Shown: piece by piece, positions 38,600 through 45,940 of the stretch
Layout: every line of letters starts with the position of its first letter
Numbering within the stretch: position 1 is the stretch's first letter
Origin: Prochlorococcus sp. AG-418-K17
GTDB lineage: Bacteria > Cyanobacteriota > Cyanobacteriia > PCC-6307 > Cyanobiaceae
Length of the DNA stretch: 45,940 nt
Assembly: GCA_003214055.1 (NCBI GenBank)
Contig: QCMD01000007.1
Span: 1-45,940 of the forward strand
Direction of reading: 5' to 3'
Position numbers and translations under genes: made by a program
Notes under the pieces: generated by a model
The model's database searches: none
Told to the model about the DNA's origin: nothing
Seen by the model: only the letters and a program-made list of their open reading frames with translations

Positions 38600-39139
38600 T
38601 TATTTTTTGCCAGATTTACCAGCTTTTCTGAGAATTCTCTCATCATGGTATTTAATTCCTTTTCCTTTATAAGGCTCTGGTGGTCTAATTGATCTGATTT
38701 TTGCTGCTTCATTACCAACAATTTCCTTATCAATTCCAGAAACAGTAACGTTTGTATTACTCTCAACTTTGTATGTTATACCATCAGGGGGGATCATTTC
38801 TACAGGATGACTATATCCTGCACTGACAATTAGATTTTTACCTTTTACTTGAGCTCTAGATCCGACGCCTACGATTTCAAGTTTCTTCGAAAAACCTTGA
38901 CTAACTCCTTCAACCATATTTGCAATTAAGGCTCTACACAAACCATGTCTTTGCCTCGAATATATTTTAGTTGTGGTAGGACTTACCACAACAGTATTGT
39001 CTTTTTTATCAAAACTAACTCCCTCGGGCATTAGACGACTTAATTCGCCCTTCGGGCCTTTAACTGTGACTGTTAGTCCATTAAAGTCAACAGTAACTTT
39101 ATCTGGAATCAGTACTGGTGTTTTCCCTATTCTTGACAT
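38600..39139 (-). CDS. rplF: 50S ribosomal protein L6
   Basis: 179 residues. It begins [15 protein letters not shown] and contains [10 protein letters not shown] and the C-terminal [23 protein letters not shown]6 lies near the factor-binding site of the 50S subunit. It lies 12 bases downstream of rpsH. Confidence 0.98.
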   Translation of the reverse strand: MSRIGKTPVLIPDKVTVDFNGLTVTVKGPKGELSRLMPEGVSFDKKDNTVVVSPTTTKIYSRQRHGLCRALIANMVEGVSQGFSKKLEIVGVGSRAQVKGKNLIVSAGYSHPVEMIPPDGITYKVESNTNVTVSGIDKEIVGNEAAKIRSIRPPEPYKGKGIKYHDERILRKAGKSGKK

Positions 39140-39151
39140 AATTAATTCTCC

Positions 39152-39553
39152 TTAATAAACATAGCAAAGTACTTCGCCACCTATACCTTGCTTCCTGGCA
39201 TCACGATCACTCATGACGCCTTTCGAAGTAGAAATGATAGCAACTCCAAGACCTCCGAGAACTTTTGGTAAAGCTCTAGTATTTTTATAAATTCTCAAAC
39301 CAGGTTTACTAACTCTTTGCATAGATCGAATAGTTGGGAATTTATTTTTACCACTATATTTGAGACCAAGTATTATTTGCGATTTATAACCTTCACCTTC
39401 CTCATTAATATCAGAAATGAAACCCTCTTTTTTAAGCACTTTGGCAATACTTAAGGACATTTTTGAACTTGGGATAGTTGTAGTTGTATGCTTTTTTTGA
39501 CTCGCATTTCTAATTCGAGTAAGCATATCTGAAATAGGATCGTGATTTGACAT
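39152..39553 (-). CDS. rpsH: 30S ribosomal protein S8
   Basis: 133 residues. It begins MSNHDPISDMLTRIRNA and ends GVMSDRDARKQGIGGEVLCYVY, the conserved S8 C-terminus that binds 16S helix 21. It lies 9 bases downstream of rplE. Confidence 0.98.
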   Translation of the reverse strand: MSNHDPISDMLTRIRNASQKKHTTTTIPSSKMSLSIAKVLKKEGFISDINEEGEGYKSQIILGLKYSGKNKFPTIRSMQRVSKPGLRIYKNTRALPKVLGGLGVAIISTSKGVMSDRDARKQGIGGEVLCYVY

Positions 39554-39562
39554 AGTTTTAAT

Positions 39563-40102
39563 TTAATTCTTACTAAAAGGCATTCCTAACTCCTGCAAGA
39601 GAGCTTTACCTTCTTGATCTGATTTTGCACTTGTAACAATGGTTATATCCATACCTCTTATTGAATCTATTTTATCAAAAGAGATTTCAGGGAAAATCAA
39701 TTGTTCTTTCACTCCTACGGTGTAATTTCCTCTCCCATCAAAACTTTTTGGATTAACGCCTCTAAAGTCTCTTATTCTTGGTAAAGCTAGATTTATAAAT
39801 CTCTCTAAAAAGGAATACATCCTGTCTCCTCTCAAAGTTACAGTACAACCAATAGGCATGCCTTCACGAATTTTAAAACCCGCGATGGCTTTTTTAGCCC
39901 TTGTTACTAAGGCCTTTTGTCCTGTAATTGTTGCCATTTCGTTTAAAGATGCTTCTAAAGCTTTTGAATTTGAAGCGGCTTCACCAAGACCTCTGTTAAC
40001 GTTGACTTTGACAACTTTAGGTACTTGATGAATATTCTTCAGACCAAGTTCCTTTAAGAGTTTTGGTCTTATTGATTCTTTGTAGCGATTTTTTAGAGTC
40101 AT
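39563..40102 (-). CDS. rplE: 50S ribosomal protein L5
   Basis: 179 residues with [31 protein letters not shown] and [17 protein letters not shown], diagnostic of L5, which binds 5S rRNA and touches the P-site tRNA. A 74-base gap separates it from rplX, and rpsN is not between rplE and rpsH, unlike in E. coli. Confidence 0.98.
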   Translation of the reverse strand: MTLKNRYKESIRPKLLKELGLKNIHQVPKVVKVNVNRGLGEAASNSKALEASLNEMATITGQKALVTRAKKAIAGFKIREGMPIGCTVTLRGDRMYSFLERFINLALPRIRDFRGVNPKSFDGRGNYTVGVKEQLIFPEISFDKIDSIRGMDITIVTSAKSDQEGKALLQELGMPFSKN

Positions 40103-40176
40103 AATTTTTTGTTAATTCTGGTCTTTGTCAGAATTGATAAATTAGAAAAAGATTTAATTTGGTTTCTGATGAAAAA

Positions 40177-40533
40177 TTAATCAATTACTTCACCAGTTTT
40201 CTTCAACCTTCTTTTCTTAACTCCCTCTTTATCAATAAAGTATTCAATCTTACTTGTAAGATTTTTTTTCTTTGAGAAGAACATTACATTTGATGCATGT
40301 AAAGATGCTTCTTCTGTAAGTATTCTTCCAGATTCTCCTTCCTGAGTCGGTTTTACATGTTTGGTCCTAAGGTTAATTCCCTTAACTACTACTCTATTTT
40401 CAAAAGGTATAGTTTTCAAAACCTCGCCAGTTTTGCCTTTTTCCTTTCCGTTAATTACTTTTACTAAGTCTCCGGTTTTAATTCTCATTTTTATTCTTTG
40501 TAAATTTTTCTTTTGTTTTATTGAATCCAACAT
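40177..40533 (-). CDS. rplX: 50S ribosomal protein L24
   Basis: 118 residues. The KOW motif is in [21 protein letters not shown], which begins at residue 16. The first 15 residues are an extension. The upstream ATG at 40533 is supported by GGAGGTGAT ending a few bases before it, inside the last codons of rplN. L24 starts 50S assembly. Confidence 0.94.
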   Translation of the reverse strand: MLDSIKQKKNLQRIKMRIKTGDLVKVINGKEKGKTGEVLKTIPFENRVVVKGINLRTKHVKPTQEGESGRILTEEASLHASNVMFFSKKKNLTSKIEYFIDKEGVKKRRLKKTGEVID

Positions 40534-40899
40534 TTAAATCACCTCCGGAGCAAGAGAAACAATCTTAGTGTAATTTTTATCCCGAAGTTCTCTAGCTACA
40601 GGACCAAAAACTCTAGTACCTTTTGGATTCTTATCCTCATTAATCAAAACGGCAGCATTATCATCAAATCTGATTGAATTACCAGTATTTCTTCTTAATG
40701 TTGCTTTTGTTCTAACGATGACAGCTTTTACAACCTCAGATTTTTTAACTCCCATATTCGGCAGAGCATCTTTGACAGTTGCTACAATTACATCCCCAAC
40801 ATGTGCGTATCTTCTATTAGAGCCTAACACCCTAATACACTGGAGTCTTTTTGCTCCGCTGTTATCAGCGACTGTTAAATAAGTTTCTTGTTGAATCAT
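40534..40899 (-). CDS. rplN: 50S ribosomal protein L14
   Basis: 121 residues starting [20 protein letters not shown] in effect, with [14 protein letters not shown] and [17 protein letters not shown]14 sits at the subunit interface. The start overlaps the rpsQ stop by 4 bases (ATGA), with AAGGAGG just upstream. Confidence 0.98.
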
Positions 40900-41162
40900 T
40901 TTTTAACCTCCTTAGTCTGACTTGTTTTATTTAGAATCTCTTCTATTGCCCATCTTTTATGAGCGCTAAGTGGTCTAGTTTCTCTAATTTTAACTCTATC
41001 GCCTAAAACACATGTATTTTCAGGATCATGAGCCTTATATCGTGTAGTTCTACTTACAATTTTTTTATAAGTAGGATGTGGATATCTATTAATAACAGCA
41101 ACAACAACTGTTTTGTCCATTTTGTCGCTGACCACAGTACCAATTCTTTCTTTAAGTGCCAT
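40896..41162 (-). CDS. rpsQ: 30S ribosomal protein S17
   Basis: 88 residues with [21 protein letters not shown] and [18 protein letters not shown], the S17 signature. It binds 16S rRNA early in assembly. The stop overlaps rplN by 4 bases. rpmC lies 9 bases upstream. Confidence 0.97.
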
Positions 41163-41171
41163 AACTAATAA

Positions 41172-41390
41172 TTAATCAGAATTTGTTTGAGAAGCAGATT
41201 GACTCTTACTTAGAGTTAGTAATTGCGCAACTTGTTTCTTAATGATTTTAAATTTATGAGTTTCATTGAGCTGTCTTGTAGCTTGCTTGAATCTCAAATC
41301 AAAAAGATCTTTGCGTAATTGGTCAATCTTTTCAGTAATTTGCTCAGAATTTAATTTTTTAAATTCTTTTAGAGACTCTGAGTTTTTCAT
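41172..41390 (-). CDS. rpmC: 50S ribosomal protein L29
   Basis: 72 residues, two long helices, with [26 protein letters not shown], the L29 core. L29 surrounds the peptide exit tunnel and binds SRP and trigger factor. The start overlaps the rplP stop by 4 bases, with GAGGAGG upstream. Confidence 0.96.
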   Translation of the reverse strand: MKNSESLKEFKKLNSEQITEKIDQLRKDLFDLRFKQATRQLNETHKFKIIKKQVAQLLTLSKSQSASQTNSD

Positions 41391-41866
41391 TGTTTAACCT
41401 CCTCTTGAGATTTCTTATTATCTATATTTTTTTGGGAGGGAGCTTCTAGATTTTTATCAACGGAGATAAATTTTGTCTTTACAGGAAGTTTGTATTGAGC
41501 TAAACGCATAGCTTCTTTTGCAATTTCCTCAGTGATATCCTCACCACCCATTTCAAAAAGTATTCTTCCAGGTTTTACAACTGCAACCCAAAACTCAGGA
41601 TTACCTTTACCAGATCCCATTCTAGTTTCGGCAGGTCTCATGGTTACGGGTTTATCGGGAAAAATTCTTATCCATATTTGACCTCCACGTTTGATATACC
41701 TTGTCATAGCTCGTCTACTTGCCTCAATCTGACGTGCAGTTACCCATCCACAGTCTTGAGCTTGGAGAGCAAATTGACCAAAAGCAATAGTATTGCCTTT
41801 AGAGGCTACACCCCTCATTCTGCCTCTATGTTGTTTACGAAATTTAGTTCGTTTTGGACTAAGCAT
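41387..41866 (-). CDS. rplP: 50S ribosomal protein L16
   Basis: 159 residues. It begins [19 protein letters not shown] and has RKGGQIWIR-like ([17 protein letters not shown]) and [18 protein letters not shown]. The last ~20 residues are a variable charged tail longer than in E. coli. L16 helps place A-site tRNA. It lies 11 bases downstream of rpsC. Confidence 0.97.
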   Translation of the reverse strand: MLSPKRTKFRKQHRGRMRGVASKGNTIAFGQFALQAQDCGWVTARQIEASRRAMTRYIKRGGQIWIRIFPDKPVTMRPAETRMGSGKGNPEFWVAVVKPGRILFEMGGEDITEEIAKEAMRLAQYKLPVKTKFISVDKNLEAPSQKNIDNKKSQEEVKQ

Positions 41867-41877
41867 TTTTATACCTC

Positions 41878-42609
41878 CTATGAATTCTCATTTGAGCGAT
41901 CCTCAAATTGCTGAGGTCTTCGACTAGCTTTCCTCTTAGGGCTTGCCCCCACTGGGATTGTTTGTTCATCTTTAGGGAGAACTTCTCCTTTGAAAACCCA
42001 AACTTTAATGCCTAGAACACCATAAGTAGTGTTAGCTTCACGTGTAGCATAATCAATTTCAGCTCTCAGAGTATGTAAAGGAACTCTACCCTCTCTGGTC
42101 CATTCTGTTCTTGCAATTTCAGCACCATTCAACCTTCCACCTACTTGTATTTTGAGACCTAAGACCCCAGCCCTCTGAGCCCTCTGTAAGGCCATCCTTA
42201 TAGTTCTTCTAAAAGCGACTCTTTTTTCCAATTGTTGAGCAATATATTCAGCCAGTAAAAAAGCATCAGCATCAACGCGCTCAACTTCAACAACATTTAT
42301 TCTAACTTGCCTTGTCCTATCACCTATAGTTTTTTGAATTCCAGATCTTAATTCTTCAATACCACTTCCTTGTCTTCCAACTATTACGCCTGGTCTTGCT
42401 GTTTTTAATTCGAGTTCCAATTGATCAGCTTTTCTAGCTATTAGTACATCGCTAATTCCAGCTGCACCATATTTTTTCTGTATAAAAGTACGAATTTTAA
42501 AATCTTCTTGGAGAAGAATTGGATATGTCTTTGAAGTAGCAAACCATTTTGAGCGATGCTCTTGTGTAATTCCTAATCTTAGTCCAGAAGGATGTATTTT
42601 ATGTCCCAT
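41878..42609 (-). CDS. rpsC: 30S ribosomal protein S3
   Basis: 243 residues. It begins [14 protein letters not shown] and has the KH domain ([17 protein letters not shown]) and [27 protein letters not shown]3 lines the mRNA entry tunnel. It shares one base with the rplV stop (TAATG). Confidence 0.98.
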   Translation of the reverse strand: MGHKIHPSGLRLGITQEHRSKWFATSKTYPILLQEDFKIRTFIQKKYGAAGISDVLIARKADQLELELKTARPGVIVGRQGSGIEELRSGIQKTIGDRTRQVRINVVEVERVDADAFLLAEYIAQQLEKRVAFRRTIRMALQRAQRAGVLGLKIQVGGRLNGAEIARTEWTREGRVPLHTLRAEIDYATREANTTYGVLGIKVWVFKGEVLPKDEQTIPVGASPKRKASRRPQQFEDRSNENS

Positions 42610-42995
42610 TAGTTTTGTACCTCCGCATTAGTTTGAGTAGGAGCAGATTCAACAGAAATACTTATATGGCAAGTCTGTTTTTTGATAGAAAAAGCTCTAC
42701 CTTGGGCTCTAGGCCTATATCTCTTCATGACAGGGCCATTATTAGCCCAGGCAGAAGAAATAACTAAGGTAGATGGATCCATTCCAAGATTATGTTCTGC
42801 ATTAGCAACTGCAGATCTTAGAACTTTAGTAATAGGGTCAGTAGATCGGTAAGGCATAAATTCCAACATAATCAATGCATCTCTATATGAACGTCCCCTT
42901 ATTTGATCTAAAACTCTTCTAACTTTAGAGGCTGAACCGCGAACATAATTTCCATGAGCAATAGCTGTTTTTGTCGTTCCAGGTGTTTTTGTCAT
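42609..42995 (-). CDS. rplV: 50S ribosomal protein L22
   Basis: 128 residues with [30 protein letters not shown] and [21 protein letters not shown], typical of L22, whose loop lines the exit tunnel. It overlaps rpsS by 4 bases (ATGA) and rpsC by one. Confidence 0.98.
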   Translation of the reverse strand: MTKTPGTTKTAIAHGNYVRGSASKVRRVLDQIRGRSYRDALIMLEFMPYRSTDPITKVLRSAVANAEHNLGMDPSTLVISSAWANNGPVMKRYRPRAQGRAFSIKKQTCHISISVESAPTQTNAEVQN

Positions 42996-43270
42996 GATTT
43001 TGCTCCTTTCTTATCTCTTATGTGACCACGGTAAGTTCGTGTAGGGGCAAATTCACCGAGTTTATGACCGATCATTTGTTCGGTTATAAATACAGGGATA
43101 TGAGCCTTACCGTTATGTACCGCGATTGTGTGGCCAATCATGACAGGTAAAATAGTAGATGCTCTAGACCAAGTTTTAATAACAGACTTGTCATTATCAG
43201 TATTTTGTTTTTCTACCTTTTTGAGCAGGCTATCTGCTATAAAAGGTCCTTTTTTTAGTGAACGTCCCAT
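42992..43270 (-). CDS. rpsS: 30S ribosomal protein S19
   Basis: 92 residues. It begins [18 protein letters not shown] and has [35 protein letters not shown] S19 sequence. It lies in the 30S head next to S13. It lies 37 bases downstream of rplB. Confidence 0.98.
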   Translation of the reverse strand: MGRSLKKGPFIADSLLKKVEKQNTDNDKSVIKTWSRASTILPVMIGHTIAVHNGKAHIPVFITEQMIGHKLGEFAPTRTYRGHIRDKKGAKS

Positions 43271-43307
43271 GTTTATAAAATAGAAATTAAAGTAATAAAT
43301 GAAGTAA

Positions 43308-44171
43308 TCAAGAGTCTCTTCCTCCCCTACTCCTCTTAGAAACTCGACGACGCTTTCGAACTACTAATTTATTACTTGGTTTGTTCTTTTTGCGTGTCTT
43401 TAACCCAAGAGCTGGTTTACCCCATGGAGTAACAGGGCCTGCTCTACCAATTGGTGCTTTTCCCTCTCCTCCTCCATGTGGATGATCGCATGGGTTCATT
43501 ACACTTCCTCTTACTTGAGGCCTTCTTCCAAGCCATCTTCTTCTTCCTGCTTTACCCAAGTTAGTATTTCTTATTTCTGAGTTGCCAACTTCTCCTAGGG
43601 TTGCGTAGCATTCTTTTCTAACAAGTCTTACCTCAGTAGATGGAAGTTTTAAAGCAACATAATCTCCCTCTTTTGCCATAACTTGGGCACTAGCTCCAGC
43701 AGATCTAACCATCTGAGCACCTCTTCCTGCATATAACTCAACACAATGAACACTAGATCCTAAAGGCATAACAGAGAGTGGCATTGCATTTCCATCTTCA
43801 ATTGGAACACTTTCCCCTGATATGACATTTTGACCCACTTTAACTCCAGCTGGAGCGATAATATATCTTTTCTCTCCATCTTCGTAAAATAAAAGAGCGA
43901 GCCTTGCATTTCTATGAGGGTCATAGTGTATAGCTGCAACTTTAGCATTGATGTTTCTTTTATCTCTTCTAAAGTCGACTAATCTATATTGCCTTTTGTG
44001 ACCTCCTCCGCGATGACGGCAAGTAATAACTCCACGATTATTCCTACCTTTAACTCTGTGTTTTGAAACTATTAATGATCTCTCAGGTTTTGCACTTGTT
44101 ATTTCATTAAAGTCAGTAACTACTCTCTGTCTAGTGCCAGGTGTATAAGGTTTAAATTTACGAATTGCCAT
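43308..44171 (-). CDS. rplB: 50S ribosomal protein L2
   Basis: 287 residues, slightly longer than E. coli L2. [18 protein letters not shown] and the C-terminal [18 protein letters not shown], with the conserved His near the peptidyl-transferase centre, are clear. It lies 11 bases downstream of rplW. Confidence 0.98.
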   Translation of the reverse strand: MAIRKFKPYTPGTRQRVVTDFNEITSAKPERSLIVSKHRVKGRNNRGVITCRHRGGGHKRQYRLVDFRRDKRNINAKVAAIHYDPHRNARLALLFYEDGEKRYIIAPAGVKVGQNVISGESVPIEDGNAMPLSVMPLGSSVHCVELYAGRGAQMVRSAGASAQVMAKEGDYVALKLPSTEVRLVRKECYATLGEVGNSEIRNTNLGKAGRRRWLGRRPQVRGSVMNPCDHPHGGGEGKAPIGRAGPVTPWGKPALGLKTRKKNKPSNKLVVRKRRRVSKRSRGGRDS

Positions 44172-44182
44172 GATTAAACTCC

Positions 44183-44485
44183 TTAAGATTCCGGAAATAG
44201 TTGGATTTTGTCTCCTTCAGCAAGACGTACAATTGCTTTCTTGACCTGAGAACGTTTACCGGAAAATTTCCCGACTCTTCTTGTTCTCCTAGGAGGATTC
44301 ATAGTATTAACTCCTATGACTTTAACACTGAACAAGGCTTCAATAGCTGCTTTTATTTGTGGCTTTGCCGCTCTGTGATCTACCTCAAAAGTATATTGAT
44401 TAAGATCTAGTGCGTTTGTAGCTTTCTCAGTAATAACTGGCTTTCGTATTACATCAGCTAAACGAGAATCGAATAATTTACTCAT
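44183..44485 (-). CDS. rplW: 50S ribosomal protein L23
   Basis: 100 residues with [14 protein letters not shown] at the start, [22 protein letters not shown] in the middle and [17 protein letters not shown]23 is the exit-tunnel docking site for SRP and trigger factor. It overlaps rplD by 4 bases. Confidence 0.97.
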   Translation of the reverse strand: MSKLFDSRLADVIRKPVITEKATNALDLNQYTFEVDHRAAKPQIKAAIEALFSVKVIGVNTMNPPRRTRRVGKFSGKRSQVKKAIVRLAEGDKIQLFPES

Positions 44486-45114
44486 GATGCATAAACCTCC
44501 TGAATTTTATTAATAGCTGATTGACCTATTACCAACTTATTAGCATTGAGAATATCAAATACATTCAATTGATCTGCGGCAATTAATTTTACCTTTTCGA
44601 TGTTGTTAATGGATTTTTTTATTACATCGGAAGGACTATCAAGAATAACCAAAACTTTTTCAGTTTTTTGTATGCCTAATCGAGAAAGGCCATTGATAAT
44701 GTCACTTGTTTTAGGTTGCTTCAGGGTAGAACCAAAATCTTCAACGGCCTTCATATCAGATACTCTTGACATGAGTGCTGTTCTGAGAGCTAATCTACGT
44801 TCCTTACGATTCATATCAAGATTGTAAGAACGTGGCTTCGGACCAAAAATAATTCCACCCCCAGGTCTTAAGGGTGTTCTTATTGATCCTTGACGAGCTC
44901 TTCCTGTGCCTTTCTGCTTGTATGGCTTTCTACCACCACCTCGTACTTCAGATCTTGTCAAAGTTGATGCAGTTCCTTGTCTTTTGTTTGCTAATTGCCT
45001 AAGAACTGCTCTATGAATTAAGTCTGCCGAAGAAGTTTCCTTAGCAACTGCTAAATCAAGAGTGACTTTTCCTGATTTTTTACCATCCCACTTAAGAGTT
45101 TCGAGTGTTGTCAT
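44482..45114 (-). CDS. rplD: 50S ribosomal protein L4
   Basis: 210 residues with [33 protein letters not shown], the tunnel loop of L4, and [23 protein letters not shown]. The ribosome binding site AAGGAGGT lies 8 bases before the ATG. Normally rplC is directly upstream, but here that place is taken by a truncated tyrA reading frame that runs into rplD by 23 bases. Confidence 0.97.
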   Translation of the reverse strand: MTTLETLKWDGKKSGKVTLDLAVAKETSSADLIHRAVLRQLANKRQGTASTLTRSEVRGGGRKPYKQKGTGRARQGSIRTPLRPGGGIIFGPKPRSYNLDMNRKERRLALRTALMSRVSDMKAVEDFGSTLKQPKTSDIINGLSRLGIQKTEKVLVILDSPSDVIKKSINNIEKVKLIAADQLNVFDILNANKLVIGQSAINKIQEVYAS

Positions 45115-45409
45115 GATTTTTTACCTCCTTAACAGAGCCTACATCGGTTACTATCGATTCTTTTGGTATTGAAGCTACTAATCGCTCAGATGGATTTATC
45201 AAATCTTTGATAGGTAATGCTAAGATTATGAGCTCACATTCTTTTAACAAGCTCAGATCGCAGCTAATAAAATTTGCGATCTTTTTTTCTTTAGCTTTTT
45301 TTTCATTGAATTCATTATTTGCTACTCCATAAATTGTATGATTTAAACTTTGGAGTTTTAATCCTAATGATCCGCCAATTAAACCTAACCCTACTATTCC
45401 AATTTTCAT
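45092..45409 (-). pseudogene. tyrA: Truncated prephenate/arogenate dehydrogenase fragment
   Basis: The first ~93 residues match the N-terminus of TyrA: the Rossmann motif GLGLIGGSLG (about 7-16), ELIILALPI, and VTDVGSVKE. TyrA makes the tyrosine precursor and is normally about 280 residues. After SVKE the frame enters the rplD leader and ends with about 10 unrelated residues. The whole C-terminal dehydrogenase domain is missing. The break lies at 45125-45130, in the bases that also form the rplD ribosome binding site. It may be a real deletion or an assembly/amplification chimera. Confidence 0.8.
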
Positions 45410-45505
45410 AGATTGATTAATTTAAGACTTTCTTATATTGATACCAATTTTTTGTATATTAGAGTCATAGATTTTTGTGCGTATTTGAAATTAAGTAAAT
45501 TATAA

Positions 45506-45940
45506 ATGCTTGTAATCTTAAGTCATCAATATTTAAAAAAATTTCTTAAAGACCACACTATTAATTGGGAACATATATATTCTTTTGGGAGAATAATTTC
45601 ACAATGCATTGAAAATGATTCTACATATCTAGTTAATTCAGAAATTTTCTCTACGATTGATTGGATGCCTCCGATTTTGATTTCTTTATTTTTAAAAGAA
45701 GAAAATTCAACTTTCATTTTATCTGAAAAAAAAATTCAGTTTATAAAAAAATGCCAAATTGATTTATTAAAAAATCTTGGATTTAATTTTCTTTTAAAAA
45801 ATGATCAAATTATTTTTTCAAATCATCGAGTTCGCTTGATAACAATCGAAGATTTCCTTAATAATCCTAATTTAATTAATCTTAGAAATCATAGAATTGT
45901 CCTTTCTGGAATTGAGGATATAAAACAAGATCTGAAAAAA
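45506..45940 (+). CDS. N-terminal part of a helicase-like protein (3' end outside window)
   Basis: Open frame from the ATG at 45506 to the window edge, 145 residues. It begins MLVILSHQYLKKFLKDH and is rich in Lys, Asn, Ile and Leu. No Walker motif is present in the visible part. In Prochlorococcus a DinG-type helicase gene lies beside tyrA, and this start looks like it from memory, so that is my tentative reading. It is divergent from the tyrA fragment with a 96-base gap in which I see no clear signal. Confidence 0.5.
   Translation, partial: MLVILSHQYLKKFLKDHTINWEHIYSFGRIISQCIENDSTYLVNSEIFSTIDWMPPILISLFLKEENSTFILSEKKIQFIKKCQIDLLKNLGFNFLLKNDQIIFSNHRVRLITIEDFLNNPNLINLRNHRIVLSGIEDIKQDLKK

Noticed and set aside
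1..45940. CRISPR array, prophage or defence system
   Set aside because: No regularly spaced repeats, cas genes, phage structural genes or toxin-antitoxin pair were seen.

Overview
The window comes from the chromosome of a marine picocyanobacterium, very probably a high-light-adapted Prochlorococcus. The basis is the strongly AT-rich coding sequence, very short intergenic gaps, photosystem I genes (psaA, psaB, psaI, psaL), a ferredoxin-type glutamate synthase, a CbiG-CobJ fusion and a gene order I recognise from this group. I ran no database search. The clade is inferred from family knowledge.

Layout. Positions 1-4200 hold the 3' end of rne, then rnhB, a DUF1997 gene, pheA, an MPBQ/MSBQ methyltransferase and a stand-alone LON-domain protein. 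Positions 4241-8955 (minus strand) are the str cluster rpsL-rpsG-fusA-tufA-rpsJ. Positions 9151-14928 hold gltB, a YciI-like gene and lipA. Positions 15208-17764 are the most accessory-like part: a degenerate serine-recombinase-like protein, a 70-residue orphan, and a divergent pair of a serine-hydrolase-like protein and an NlpC/P60 peptidase-like protein. Positions 17829-24671 hold psaL, psaI, a frame-disrupted membrane protein gene, a family-2 glycosyltransferase, psaB and psaA. Then follow cbiG-cobJ, a HAD hydrolase, tRNA-Ser(GCU), alr, an HNH endonuclease and prfA. From 30782 to 45114 (minus strand) lies one long ribosomal block: rplD-rplW-rplB-rpsS-rplV-rpsC-rplP-rpmC-rpsQ-rplN-rplX-rplE-rpsH-rplF-rplR-rpsE-rplO-secY-adk-rpmJ-rpsM-rpsK-rpoA-rplQ-truA-rplM-rpsI-rpmE, followed by prfA. 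The right end holds a truncated tyrA and the start of a gene that I tentatively relate to a DinG-type helicase.

How it works together. Most of the window is housekeeping: translation machinery, the photosystem I core, nitrogen assimilation and cofactor synthesis (lipoate, cobalamin, plastoquinone/tocopherol). The ribosomal genes are tightly coupled, with several 1-4 base start/stop overlaps and good Shine-Dalgarno sequences.

I found no convincing new multi-gene system. The points most worth a second look are: the join at about 45125-45130, where rplC is missing and tyrA breaks off (possibly an assembly chimera); a frameshift in the gene at 18662-19071; the recombinase-like protein lacking its catalytic serine, with repeats in its upstream region; an 18-codon ORF with a strong ribosome binding site at 31974; and the divergent cell-wall enzyme pair whose start codons lie 3 bases apart.
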